Shown here one piece after another: positions 46,101 to 56,239 of a stretch of DNA of 64,000 nt. A program made the position numbers and the translations under genes. Source of the stretch: Sequoia sempervirens (lineage: Eukaryota; Streptophyta; Pinopsida; Cupressales; Cupressaceae); contig VDFB02262611.1 in NCBI GenBank assembly GCA_007258455.2, positions 1 to 64,000 on the forward strand. The letters are read 5' to 3'. The notes under the pieces were generated by a model, which did not search any database, had not been told where the DNA came from, and saw only the letters and a program-made list of their open reading frames with translations. Positions within the stretch are counted from its first letter, which is position 1; the number at the start of each line of letters is the position of its first letter.

Positions 46101-47239
46101 TCAGCACGTGGACTGTGAAGTCATATAGAGAAATTGTACATTTTGATTACCATGTTGGTCAAGCTTGACTGTTGACTTGTGTAAGTTACATTTCGGGATA
46201 AACAGAGGTGTTAATTTTCATTTACTCTTTTCAGAGGTATGTTTGACGGTTTTGGGTGTGTTGACTAGCAATAAATGCTGTTCATATAATTTTTAATGAG
46301 GGCTGTCATTAATGCTTTATATCTGCAATAAATAGTCCTTTTTATGTCATTAAAGCAATGGCTATATTCTTAATTAGCTTTCAATGCTGTATGATGGCTT
46401 TTTGCTTTTTGCATTTTATGAATATAATTTTTATCTTTATTTCTACACAATGACAGATTGTATCTCATTCTTCCGTTTTGGAGCACTTTTATTTTGTTTC
46501 TTCTCTTTAGTGCTTTTACATTTAGCCTCTCTGAGTGAAACTCCTATACCAGTTATTGGAAATTCAAGTAGTTAGTCACCAGTATTCTTTCCTCAGGGGA
46601 TATGGTTTTATTGATGTAAACTCCTCTTTCTTGGACTTTTCGGATGTGACAGTTCATTTTTCTGATTTCAGATCATATATTTGTTTTTGACTCTTTAGAT
46701 TGTGTAAAATGTGGGATGATATAATTAAAGCTTCCAAGTGTTAACAAGTTAGATTCATAGAGTTATTAAATTCATTACTAAATTATTGGCTTGCCAAAAA
46801 ATAGGTATAATTATGGACACGGTCTCTTTCATAGTTCTGTATAACATTGACTGATATTTTTACAGAGTTGATTGTCTCAACACAAACTTTACAATTTTCG
46901 TATACTGTTCATTAGTCTAATAACAAATTACAAGATTTTCTTTCAATAATTCTTTTGCTTGCAAGATTTCCTTATTCTTTTGTCATCTTTTGTTCTGTAG
47001 TGAAATAACATCTGAAGGCCGAAGGATTACAAAGCTTGATCAAATTTTGCTCAATGGAAACAATATTGCTATTGTAAGTTGAATTGAAATTTAGTATATA
47101 TAACATATGTGCCTGTTAATTCAAAGTTATTACCATAGAATGTCTGTTTCTTCTGTTGCACTGTTGTGCTTGAATGGATTGATGACTAATCATCATTTGT
47201 TCTCAATCCCAGCTTGTTCCTGGTGGTGGACCTGAATGA
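27225..47239 (+). CDS. LSM5: U6 snRNA-associated Sm-like protein LSm5 (4 exons)
   Basis: LSm5 is a subunit of the Lsm2-8 ring, which binds the U-rich 3' end of U6 snRNA in nuclear splicing, and of the cytoplasmic Lsm1-7 ring in mRNA decay. Exons are 27225-27258, 27357-27480, 47001-47073 and 47213-47239 (stop TGA). They join in phases 1, 2 and 0 and give 85 residues. Borders are GTTTTC..GTGCAG (98 bp), GTTAGT..TCTGTAG (19,520 bp) and GTAAGT..ATCCCAG (139 bp). The N terminus is [20 protein letters not shown]. Sm1 covers residues about 20-53, with [13 protein letters not shown] at 38-50. Sm2 is [13 protein letters not shown] at 70-82. Plant LSm5 proteins are about 88 residues; this one ends PGGGPE, slightly shorter. 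The reading frame is undamaged. Arabidopsis SAD1 is the known plant LSm5. Family assignment is near certain; expression is not shown by the sequence. Confidence 0.93.
27481..28508. other. 5' part of LSm5 intron 2, no element recognised
   Basis: No transposon motif was recognised. A short CCCTAACCCTAACC run near 28471 resembles plant telomere repeat but is only about two units. The minus-strand open frame at 27844-28068 looks fortuitous. Confidence 0.4.
28509..28907 (-). pseudogene. retroelement ORF fragment downstream of the 5S-derived insertion
   Basis: Minus-strand open frame starting at the left copy of the 13-bp target duplication. Its first residues (..[15 protein letters not shown]..) continue in frame the open frame that ends at the right copy of the duplication (30832-31133) once the insertion and one duplicate are set aside. 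The two were therefore one ORF before the insertion. The product was not recognised; by order it lies after gag in the decayed gypsy element. Confidence 0.5.
29103..29175 (-). repeat. 5S rRNA-like core, unit 1
   Basis: On the minus strand it reads TTAAGCGCGCTTGAGC, then CTAGAGCAATACT, then GGGATGGGTGACCTCCCAGG. These match the A box, intermediate element and C box of plant 5S genes. Confidence 0.75.
29460..29535 (-). repeat. 5S rRNA-like core, unit 2
   Basis: Same motifs as unit 1, with TTAAGCACGCTTGAAC in place of the A-box region. C-box GGGATGGGTGACCTCC is intact. Confidence 0.7.
29821..29895 (-). repeat. 5S rRNA-like core, unit 3
   Basis: Closest to unit 1: A-box region TTAAGCGCGCTTGAGC and the full C box are present, followed by GGACGGCCCAGTGCTTCACC. 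Confidence 0.75.
30176..30250 (-). repeat. 5S rRNA-like core, unit 4
   Basis: Nearly identical to unit 2. Units 1/3 and 2/4 thus resemble each other in pairs, which suggests duplication of a two-unit block. Confidence 0.7.
30605..30672 (+). repeat. 5S rRNA-like core, inverted unit 5
   Basis: Same core in the opposite orientation (TTAAGCACACTTGAGC, GGATGGGTGACCTCCCGG). The AAACTCT..CCTTGGGG segment found upstream of the core in the other units is shortened here. Confidence 0.7.
30832..32071 (-). pseudogene. decayed Ty3/gypsy gag with zinc knuckle
   Basis: Read on the minus strand from 32071: [18 protein letters not shown] (gag-like), then a stretch with stops and frameshifts (31860-31570). 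A CX2CX4HX4C zinc knuckle follows ([14 protein letters not shown], in the open frame 31296-31565), then an open frame (30832-31133) with [19 protein letters not shown], placed as the region after gag. The gag 5' part is at 39590-39916, separated by the insertion 31997-39584. Gag packages element RNA. No intact frame remains. Confidence 0.75.
33288..35197 (+). mobile_element. LTR-type insertion, TGTAATGTCCCC..GGGGACATGACA, TSD TTGGT
   Basis: This 1910-bp element has 12-bp inverted termini (one mismatch). TTGGT stands at 33283-33287 and 35198-35202. It interrupts the hAT transposase codons for NQLHQ/PIHV. No coding motif was recognised, so a solo LTR is likely; a short non-autonomous element is possible. 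Two related blocks (CTTGGCCCCAAGTGGCAG.. at about 33612 and 33832) repeat inside it. Confidence 0.8.
34094..34203. repeat. 55-bp tandem duplication (2 copies)
   Basis: The unit starting GCCCTTATCTGCTGAGTGCA is repeated exactly at 34149. It lies inside the 1.9-kb LTR-type insertion. Confidence 0.9.
37692..37822. repeat. ~66-bp tandem duplication (2 copies)
   Basis: The block AATTTAAGCA.GGATAATATT..GGATTGGTTAGTCAAAGCAATCAA occurs twice in a row with few changes, inside the minus-strand LTR-type insertion. Confidence 0.85.
38265..38378. repeat. short tandem repeat, (T)CCTATAATGGGGGACCAAGTAG
   Basis: About five variant copies of a 20-24-bp unit (for example AATGGGGAACCAA, TAGTCCTATAATGGGG, GGACCAAGTAGTCC) lie in a row inside the minus-strand LTR-type insertion. 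Confidence 0.7.
39590..40565 (-). pseudogene. 5' leader and gag start of the decayed gypsy element
   Basis: The open frame 39659-39916 includes RFKLPKFT and [13 protein letters not shown], typical of the gag N-terminal half. After one stop it continues [18 protein letters not shown] to the insertion at 39584, and resumes beyond it near 31990. The stretch from 39917 to 40565 shows no open frame and is probably leader plus decayed gag. The element is antisense to LSm5. Confidence 0.7.
40566..40577 (-). promoter_or_regulatory. primer binding site of the decayed gypsy element
   Basis: GCAACGGTGCCA on the plus strand matches the tRNA-Asp 3' end GCAACGGCGCCA in 11 of 12 bases; the match does not extend further. 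Two bases later the TG of an LTR begins (40580). Confidence 0.55.
40580..40890 (-). mobile_element. probable 5' LTR of the decayed gypsy element (~0.3 kb)
   Basis: The inner end TGTTAACTGCC abuts the primer binding site. The outer end is probably ACTAACA (40880) or CATAACA (40890), giving TGTTA..TAACA termini. On the minus strand a TATA-like TTTAAATAGG lies inside. No matching 3' LTR was seen near 27.5-28.5 kb, so the element is truncated and the outer end is not proven. Confidence 0.45.
40891..41820. other. no gene recognised (intron 2)
   Basis: Nothing recognised on either strand; small minus-strand open frames at 40991 and 41243 have no family motif. Confidence 0.3.
41821..42607 (+). mobile_element. 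copia-type LTR followed by decayed Met-type primer site
   Basis: Sequence starting TGTTAGGGCCCACC, with a TATA-like/R region at about 42325-42350 (GTCTATACATAGAGGCC), is followed at 42608-42620 by TGATATCAAAACC. That equals the usual copia primer site TGGTATCAGAGCC with three G-to-A changes. Only about 100 bp of interior follows before gypsy sequence begins. This is a truncated element; the LTR end is approximate. Confidence 0.45.
42690..44760 (-). pseudogene. decayed Ty3/gypsy pol (reverse transcriptase, RNase H)
   Basis: Read on the minus strand with frame changes. Near 43690-43560 is [20 protein letters not shown] (the reverse transcriptase core that in intact elements leads to the YVDD region). 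Around 43430-43200 are remnants of the thumb. Around 43050-42750 an RNase H part includes [11 protein letters not shown], then [12 protein letters not shown] and [11 protein letters not shown]. Upstream (44.0-44.76 kb) Cys-rich remnants suggest a gag zinc-knuckle region, with no intact motif. Many stops and a TA microsatellite interrupt it. It lies upstream of the 40.6-kb LTR in the same orientation, so it is a separate element. Confidence 0.7.
43116..43153. repeat. (TA)n microsatellite
   Basis: An uninterrupted TA run inside the decayed reverse transcriptase region. Confidence 0.9.
44880..45300. repeat. GGGATGT-rich repeat remnant
   Basis: Motifs CCAGGGATGT, GAGGGATGTCTC and GGGGACATGCCCCC recur, with two related blocks around TCTAGCATTCTGGAT (45129) and CGGAATGCTGGAT (45233). 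Probably part of a decayed LTR; not assigned. Confidence 0.35.
45695..45825 (+). repeat. fragment of the 5S-derived family (flank only)
   Basis: ATGAGAGATGGGTTTGTGTGAACCACTACTCATGAG.. through AACTGCACAGTTGAATCCTG matches the flanking arm of the units at 28921-30818, in the orientation of the inverted unit. There is no 5S core. It is bracketed by the inverted pair AATTATGATGTTT / AAACATCATAATT. Confidence 0.65.
45826..47000. other. 3' end of LSm5 intron 2, no element recognised
   Basis: T-rich sequence leading to the acceptor. The last 100 bp are pyrimidine-rich (TTCTTTTGCTTGC..TTCTGTAG), as expected for a 3' splice site. Open frames at 45868 and 46384 have no recognised motif. Confidence 0.4.
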
Positions 47240-49198
47240 AGATGAGCACACGTTTTAGCTCTGTAGAGTAATTTTCTAAATATAGCAGAGCTTTTTTGGA
47301 ATATGGATGAAAGTAGTTGGTCAAGGCAAATTTTCCCTTGGTGCCTTTGTCATAAACAATAGCAAATACATCTTTGAGACAGAGTTTCTTTGATTTTTAA
47401 AAGGAAACAAGGTCAATTAACTTAAATGTATGTTAAGAAAGTTAGCTTAAATGTAAATTGAAAATGATTGCTCCTTGTTTTCATACTTTTCTTGCTAGAA
47501 GTCTTTTTTGATTACTGTGGCCAGCATTGTTGATATTCAAATTGGTTGAATTTGAAGGGGTTTGATGTAAATGTAAAATATCGGGTTGGTTAATAACACA
47601 ATCTAGAAATGAATGTTGGATAGTAACAATATGGATAAAGAGACAAGCTAGCTTTGTTTCATACATGGATGAGTCAAGATGTTTGTTCCATTTTTTGAAC
47701 GTCGAGATTGCAATTTCTTGCTACTGGAAAATACAGAACAAAAGCTTTATATTTTCGGACAGCATATATAAATATAGACTTTTTTTCTTAAGAAAAATTG
47801 ACTTCTCCAAGAATATTCATTTCGGAGTCTTAAACATTTATATACATTCAAATATCTTAATTCTTAAGAAGAGGGGGTTATATAATTTCAAATGATATTT
47901 TAGATGGTGGTGATGTTACTCTTAATAGACTTCGATTGTGAACAAGAGTTGGAATATGGTTACATGCAGCAGTGGCTGCTGCTTAATCAGCCTAGTGTAA
48001 GATCATCTTGTAAATCTTGTTTGGTTTAAAAGGATCATCAATCACAAACAAAGTTTATAAAATCAAAATTCCATTGTGACGGTATGGTTTCACCGACCAA
48101 TAGGGGTGATAAAATAAAACTGTGATGGTGCTGCAAAAAGGAATCTTGGCTGAATTGTTGGTGGTGGAATTTTAGGGATGTTAATTGCTTGCATTTGTTG
48201 GTTTCCGTAATAGATGTGGGTAATGGTTTGATCATGAAGTTGATGCTTTTGCAATGCTTAAAGATATTATAAGGTAATAAGGGGATTGAAGAACGTGACA
48301 GTCAATTGCAATTACCATGTTCTTATTAACCAGACGGGGTGAAAATTGAATCTGAACATCTAAATGCAATAATGGAAGAGGCTTAATTGTTGGCTAGTAA
48401 ACTGCACAGTGCCACAGTGCCACATTTGTCAACATCTGACGGAAATGAAAGAGAGTAGCAGATTTGTGGCTAATAGTGAAGTCGTTATTGCTTCTTGCGA
48501 AGCTGTTTATGTCAAGTTTTGGAAGCTCTTCTTCCTTAACTCCCCCGTCCATTGTTGTTCCTTACAGCCTAAGCTCTTTGCATTGCTTATCATTTAATCA
48601 TTCTCTCATTATCATTTCTTGTAAGTCCAGCTTTAAATCAAAATCTTAAAAGGGTACATGTTTAATTGGGAACTGTGCAATCATGATTAAGATAGAGAGA
48701 TTATGCCTAGCTGGCTTATGAAGCATGTAAATATATGTCCCCACTTTTTCAACTCTATTCATTTTACTTGTAAAATTTGAAATTGGAGAGGTTAATGTGA
48801 CAACTTTCATTTCATAATCTGCTTCTTTTAGTTATAAGACTCTAGGTCCCTGTTCCTTTTCCCTTCTTGTTTGAGGAGTGGTCATAATCGAAAAGGAAAA
48901 TGTGGTCTTCCCTTCAATTGTTTCATATTTCTACCAGAACTAATTGGATTTGAAGAGAGTTTTTAAATCATCTCTATGATTCAATCTTTGTCTAGAGGTT
49001 GAGTGGTTACATAGTCAAATGGAACTAGTACCCTACTAAATCTTTGAAATGGTTTTGGGTGAGTGAGTCTCTACTTTGCAAGTGGTGTTTATTGTTGGCT
49101 GTCTTGATATTAGTTGTTGGCATGGTTTGAAGTGTTTTTTAAATTAAGAGTTGCCCATTCGAGTGTTAATATTGGTTAGACTTATGTAAGCTTATATT
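47240..49198. other. LSm5 3' UTR and downstream sequence, no gene recognised
   Basis: The first few hundred bases after the stop codon should be the LSm5 3' UTR; I could not place a clear polyadenylation signal. No other coding or RNA gene was recognised. Confidence 0.35.
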
Positions 49199-49412
49199 GG
49201 TTAAGGTCTATTGTCCTTAGCTTCTAAAGTTATATGAAGGCAATTCTTTGGCAATTTGGCTAGTACCTCTAGGATAATATAATGCCTCTTTTTGAGTGTT
49301 TTTGGTGGTTAAGGTCTATTGTCCTTAGCTTCTAAGTTATATGAAGGCAAACCTTTGGCCATTTGCTTAGTACCTCTAAGATAATATAATGCCTCTTTTT
49401 GAGTGTTTTGGT
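49199..49412. repeat. 108-bp tandem duplication (2 copies)
   Basis: The block GGTTAAGGTCTATTGTCCTT..AATGCCTCTTTTTGAGTGTT starts at 49199 and again at 49307, with small substitutions and one 1-bp deletion. Confidence 0.85.
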
Positions 49413-50950
49413 TGGTGTGAGTATTCTTGAGCATGGCATGGAATAGAGAATTATGATCTTCTAGTTGAGATAACCCCTTACTAGATCTTAACTTTAAAGG
49501 ATGAAAATAACCTTAGCCTTTTTAGCTCTTTGATATGTTATTTTAAGGAATTATAGAGGTTACATCTTTAAGGATTAAAGTATACAAAGGAAAGGGACTA
49601 ACCAAGCCCTCTGTAACAAATCCAACTAGATGTCTGCTTGTGCCTCCATCTAGCAAAGAGAAAAAGCTAATAAAACCAATGAGCAATGGGTGTAAGAACA
49701 ATAGTGAAAATGGGGCAAATTTTGTAAATATAATGGAGTTTTATAACCACATGTATGATGTCATTCATAATGATTACATTCAAGTTTGGTTAAAAATTTA
49801 TATCCAAGTAGATTTTGAAGTGGATTATAAGGGTGTGGTGATGATGAGAGAACACGTGACAAAATCATGCAAGATGTTGACATGACTTTGGCAAGTCGTA
49901 TTGTCTGTGATGTTATTCATAACCATTTAGTAATTGCCATGATGCTTATGCCTGAGACCTCTTATTAGATTGGGTCATGATACAAAAAGAAAGATAAACC
50001 ATGGAAGAGCTTGCCATTGATTGAAGGAGAGCGATGACCACCTAACCCACCTTAACTTTGGTTGTACATATTGACCAATATTATGAACGTTTCATTGTCA
50101 TTGCCCCCTTGATTTTTCTATGATTGATTATGAGTTTAAGACAAAGAAGGTGCGTTACCTTGAAGAGCTAATTGAGGTTGAATTGAAGTCCCAAAGTAAA
50201 TAGCTAGAATGCTACTTTCAATTGAGTTAGTTGCAAGACTTAAACTAATTCTAAACCCCATTTATGGTTGCATTTCCACCAAAATGGTGACAAACCCATT
50301 TCACTTTCTCTCTAGGTCCATTGTTTAATCGTGTAGAAGTTGATAATTGAAAACATAATATAGGCTTCTATATGCCTTGTTTAGGGTTTTGAAATGTGTG
50401 GTCTTATGAAGGTGAGTTATATATAAGGCTATAATATTTTCTTCTTTGTTAATAATGATGATCTTCCCTTCTATTGCAAAAGATCTTTTCTATTACACCT
50501 TGGTTCCAATTGCTCTCACTCTCGCCATAGGTTGGTGGGTTCAACTACTTGGTGGCACAATGCCCATTCCAAACACTTAATTGTTGGTAATTTTTAATGC
50601 CCATTCTAATTGCTTCTTCTCTTGTGGAACACCTTCTCCTAGTCCTATCTTGGTCACTCCTTCCACTGACCCTGGTCCTTTTAGGGAGTGTGTTGGTGTA
50701 TCAACAAATGGTGGAGTATGTCGAGGTGACAGTAGAGGATTCTCCTCTCCTTTCCCTACAATCTAAAGATTTGGAAAATTGTGTCTTGGACAATTCTCTA
50801 AAGAAGGAAGAGGGGTCTTCCTAAACATGGTTTTGCTTCTAATACACATGTTTTGGGTGTGTTTGTTGCTAGTTGAGGACCGGTTGTTTAGCCCATTGTT
50901 CCTTTGGATGGTTGTGGTTTGATTGTTTTTGTGGGGTTGTTGTGGGGCAA
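49413..50950. other. no gene recognised
   Basis: Open frames at 49640 and 50581-50824 lack recognised motifs; no RNA gene was seen. Confidence 0.3.
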
Positions 50951-52891
50951 CTTGGCTACAATTCCCCTATGTTGAATGCACAAGACAACTGAGAGGGGGG
51001 GGTGTGAATCAGTTGTTCATTAAAACATCAAAACCCTCATTAATATTCAAATCCACATCAACTTAATAACCTTTAATTTGTTAGAATGATTTAGCATGAA
51101 AGCAAATAATAGTAAAAACACTTCAACACCATGCACAATAGAACACCAGATTTACGTAGAAAACCTAGGAAGGGAAAAATCATGGTGAGGATTAGCTCAC
51201 AATATAAAGTAATAGCAACACTGAATACAGTAGGCTCACTGCCCAAAGGAAAGAAGGGCCCACTGCCAATGGCTCATTGCAAGATTATAGAAAGAAGAAA
51301 GAAGAGTGTTACAGTGAGAAATCTATCTCAATGCAACAAAAAAGTCCACCATAGTATCACCAACACATTTGCAGCCTTTATGAAGATTGTAAACACCTTT
51401 TGCTCACTACTTCCAATAGTCTAACTCATTAAAGCTCACACTGCACTTCACAAATTCGCACTTCAATACTCTGCAATTTGCATCATACACTGCAGACACA
51501 TCCTCCATCAACACAACACTTATTTATACCTTCTTCAACCTTGTAAACATTCTCCAAGGTCGGCTATGCATCTCAACTGTGCAAATTCAAATTAGGTCGG
51601 TACCAAAACATTCCCACGGTGGAAAGGAATGAAGGCGGACCACATCACACCTTAACTTGGGCCTAAATCATTGAAGCAAATCTACAACTAGTGTAAACAC
51701 CCAAGGTCAGTCGAACCTGTGTAAACACCATCAAATATTTAAGTACATGCTTCCTATGATCCAAAGACAACTCGCGGACCACACACAACACTTGAACACA
51801 AACTGGAATATTCCACAAACACCCTGAGATCCAACAAATTCCTTCGTAGCAACATTCACTTGAAGAAAAAACCTATCCTGTACACCCATATAATCTTCCA
51901 CACAATGTAACTGAAGAAATCAACTTGTGGAGCACCAAACCATGAACAACTTCGATTGAAGGTAGATATGAACCTTATCAATCCACTTCTAGAACCGCAA
52001 GACCAGAAACCAAACTGTTGAGCAAAACCACTTCTCCCAGACACCACTGCAATACATAGTTCACACACTATTGAACACAACTTTCTCTACACAATGATCC
52101 AGACCAAGAAACTCTAGATATAACACCTATAAACACCTCTGATCATCATATCCAAACTGCACAAGCAGATCTTCAACATAGAAGAAATGTGAAGCAAAAC
52201 CAATACACCACTCCTATGCTAATCCTATGTTCATCAAGAGCACACATGCGCACACACACACACACACACACACCCTGTGATGATCTTATGTTCATCAAGA
52301 GAAAATAGACACAAACATGAGCAAACACTTATATATCCATCCACCATGATGATAATGTGTTCATCAAGGGCACTTTGGATAATTTAAATTGTTGGGTAGA
52401 ACTAAGAAATTGAAGATTATTACCCAATAATCCAAATTATTCTCTTCATGAACATAAGATCATCATGATTTCAAATTTAGGATATAATGAGAATAATAAA
52501 TATTGTGAGCACAAGATCTCAACGACACATTGTTTGGAGAGCATCACAATATATCATGTAAATTGGCATATCTAACTTCCTTGAGATGTCTTTGGGACCT
52601 GCTAAGTTGAAAAACTTGGCCTACTAGTGAAACATGGGAACTTTTCCAAGTTGTGGGTCACCTATAGTGGAAAAAAACTTCTAGAGAGGGTTGGTTCCCC
52701 TTGGTTTTATCACCTAAACTGAACTACCTACTGTTATTTGTAGAGAAAATAGATAAGAAGTGACATGAAATGAAACCTAAGATTTAATAAGGTGATGCAC
52801 CAAATGAATTTTGATATGCACTTGTTTAAATGAACACAATATGATCAACAACTTAAGCTACAACATACACAACCCAAAATTTCATATGTCC
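50951..52891. repeat. ~1.97-kb tandem unit, copy 1
   Basis: Begins CTTGGCTACAATTCCCCTAT. A G-rich tract (GAGAGGGGGG) followed by TGTGAATCAG looks like a polypurine tract next to an LTR start. It contains a 97-residue open frame (51131-51424) and an (AC)n run at about 52250. It lacks about 33 bp present in copies 2 and 3 (near 51669), giving 1941 bp. The unit is probably LTR-retroelement-derived; no pol motif was seen. Confidence 0.8.
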
Positions 52892-54864
52892 CTTGGCTAC
52901 AATTCCCCTATGTTGAATGCACAAGACAATTGAGAGGGGGGGGGGATAAGTTTTTCATTAGATAATCAAAACCCTCATTAATATTCAAATCCATGTCAAC
53001 TTAATAACCTTTAATTTGTTAGAATGATTTAGCATGAAAGCAAATAATAGAAATTGAAAACACTTCAACACCATGCACAATAGAACACCAGATTTACGTG
53101 GAAAACCTAGGAAGGGAAAAATCATGGTGAGGATTAGCTCACAATATAAAGTAATAGCAACACTGAATACAATAGGCTCACTGCCCAAAGGAAAGAAGGG
53201 CCCGCTGCCAATGGCTCACTGCAAGATTATAGAAAGAAGAAAGAAAAGTGTTACAGTGAGAAATCTATCTCAATGCAACAAAAAAGTCCACCATAGTATC
53301 ACCAACACATTTGCAGCCTTTATGAAGATTGTAAACACCTTCTGCTCACTGCTTCCAATAGTCTAACTCATTAAATCTCACACTGCACTTCACAAATTCG
53401 CACTTCAATACTCTGCAATTTGCATCATACACTGCAGACACATCCTCCATCAACACAACACTTATTTATGCCTTCTTCAACCTTGTAAACATTCTCCAAG
53501 GTCAGCTATGCATCTCAACTGTGCAAATTCAAATTAGGTCGGTACCAAAACATTCCCGTGGTGGAAAGGAATGAAGGTGGACCACATCACACCTTAACTC
53601 AGACCTAAATCTACTTATACATGCCACGCCACACTTCCAAAATCATCGAAGCAAATCTACAACTAGTGTAAACACCCAAGGTCGATCGAACCTGTGTAAA
53701 CACTATCAAACATTTAAGTACATGCTTCCTATGATCCAAAGATGACTCACGGACCACACACAACACTTGAATACGAACTGGAATATTCGACAAACACCCT
53801 GATATCCAACAAATTCCTTCATAGCATCATTCACTTGAAGAAAAAACTTATCTTTTACACCCATATAATCTTCCACACACTGTAATTGAAGAAATCAACT
53901 TGTGGAGCACCAAACCATGAACAACTTCGATTGAAGGTAGATATGAACCTTATGAATCCACTTCTAGAACCGCAAGACCAGAAACCAAACTGTTGAGCAA
54001 AACCACTTCTCCCAGACACCACTGCAATACATAGTTCACACACTATTGAACACAACTTTCTCTACACAATGATCCAGACCAAGAAACTCTAGATATAACA
54101 CCTATAAACACCTCTGATCATCATATCCAAACTGCACAAGCAGATCTTCAACATAGAAGAAATGTGAAGCAAAACCAATACACCACTCCTATGCTAATCC
54201 TATGTTCATCAAGAGCACACGTGCGCACACACACACACACACACACCCTGTGATGATCTTATGTTCATCAAGAGAAAATAGACACAAACATGAGCAAACA
54301 CTTATATATCCATCCACCATGATGATAATGTGTTCATCAAGGGCACTTTGGATAATTTAAATTGTTGGGTAGAACTAAGAAATTGAAGATTATTACCCAA
54401 TAATCCAAATTATTCTCTTCATGAACATAAGATCATCATGATTTCAAATTTAGGATATAATGAGAATAATAAATATTGTGAGCACAAGATCTCAACGACA
54501 CATTGTTTGGAGAGCATCACAATATATCATGTAAATTGGCATATCTAACTTCCTTGAGATGTCTTTGGGACCTGCTAAGTTGAAAAACTTGGCCTACTAG
54601 TGAAACATGGGAACTTTTCCAAGTTGTGGGTCACCTATAGTGGAAAAAAACTTCTAGAGAGGGTTGGTTCCCCTTGGTTTTATCACCTAAACTGAACTAC
54701 CTACTGTTATTTGTAGAGAAAATAGATAAGAAGTGACATGAAATGAAACCTAAGATTTAATAAGGTGATGCACCAAATGAATTTTGATATGCACTTGTTT
54801 AAATGAACACAATATGATCAACAACTTAAGCTACAACATACACAACCCAAAATTTCATATGTCC
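52892..54864. repeat. ~1.97-kb tandem unit, copy 2 (mosaic)
   Basis: Length 1973 bp. Up to 53886 it carries every variant of copy 3 that I checked; from 53918 on it carries the variants of copy 1. The switch lies in 53887-53917. It includes a 97-residue open frame (53073-53366) identical to that of copy 3. Confidence 0.85.
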
Positions 54865-56199
54865 CTTGGCTACAATTCCCCTATGTTGAATGCACAAGAC
54901 AATTGAGAGGGGGGGGGGATAAGTTTTTCATTAGATAATCAAAACCCTCATTAATATTCAAATCCATGTCAACTTAATAACCTTTAATTTGTTAGAATGA
55001 TTTAGCATGAAAGCAAATAATAGAAATTGAAAACACTTCAACACCATGCACAATAGAACACCAGATTTACGTGGAAAACCTAGGAAGGGAAAAATCATGG
55101 TGAGGATTAGCTCACAATATAAAGTAATAGCAACACTGAATACAATAGGCTCACTGCCCAAAGGAAAGAAGGGCCCGCTGCCAATGGCTCACTGCAAGAT
55201 TATAGAAAGAAGAAAGAAAAGTGTTACAGTGAGAAATCTATCTCAATGCAACAAAAAAGTCCACCATAGTATCACCAACACATTTGCAGCCTTTATGAAG
55301 ATTGTAAACACCTTCTGCTCACTGCTTCCAATAGTCTAACTCATTAAATCTCACACTGCACTTCACAAATTCGCACTTCAATACTCTGCAATTTGCATCA
55401 TACACTGCAGACACATCCTCCATCAACACAACACTTATTTATGCCTTCTTCAACCTTGTAAACATTCTCCAAGGTCAGCTATGCATCTCAACTGTGCAAA
55501 TTCAAATTAGGTCGGTACCAAAACATTCCCGTGGTGGAAAGGAATGAAGGTGGACCACATCACACCTTAACTCAGACCTAAATCTACTTATACATGCCAC
55601 GCCACACTTCCAAAATCATCGAAGCAAATCTACAACTAGTGTAAACACCCAAGGTCGATCGAACCTGTGTAAACACTATCAAACATTTAAGTACATGCTT
55701 CCTATGATCCAAAGATGACTCACGGACCACACACAACACTTGAATACGAACTGGAATATTCGACAAACACCCTGATATCCAACAAATTCCTTCATAGCAT
55801 CATTCACTTGAAGAAAAAACTTATCTTTTACACCCATATAATCTTCCACACACTGTAATTGAAGAAATCAACTTGTGGAGCACCAAACCACGAACAACTT
55901 CGACTGAACATAGTTATGAACCTTATCAATCCACTTCTAGAACCGCAAGACCAAAAACCAAACTGTTGAGCAAAACCATTTCTCCCAGACACCACTGCAA
56001 TACACAATTCACACACTAGTGAACACAACTTTCTCTACACAATGATCCAGACCAAGAAAATCTAGATATAACACCTATAAACACTTTTGATCATCATATC
56101 CAAAATGCACAAGCATATCTTCAACATAGAAGAAATGCGAAGCAAAACCAGTACACCACTCCTATGTTAATCCTATGTTCATCAAGAGCACGCGCGCGT

Positions 56200-56239
<40 letters not shown>

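Larger units (their letters stand above)
27481..47000 (+). other. LSm5 intron 2 (19.5 kb), filled with nested transposons
   Basis: The donor GTTAGT follows the TA of the Tyr-53 codon; the acceptor TTCTGTAG precedes the T that completes it. The two flanking exons encode directly adjacent parts of the Sm fold (..LEDVTEY / EITSEGRR..), so no exon is missing. The intron holds a decayed gypsy element, an LTR stack with a hAT transposon, 5S-derived repeats, a copia-type LTR and a second gypsy remnant. Most coding remnants inside it run antisense to LSm5. Confidence 0.9.

Noticed and set aside
51131..55339. Three 97-residue plus-strand open frames (51131, 53073, 55046), two of them identical
   Set aside because: They recur only because the tandem unit recurs. 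The sequence lies in an LTR/leader-like repeat, and no domain is recognisable.
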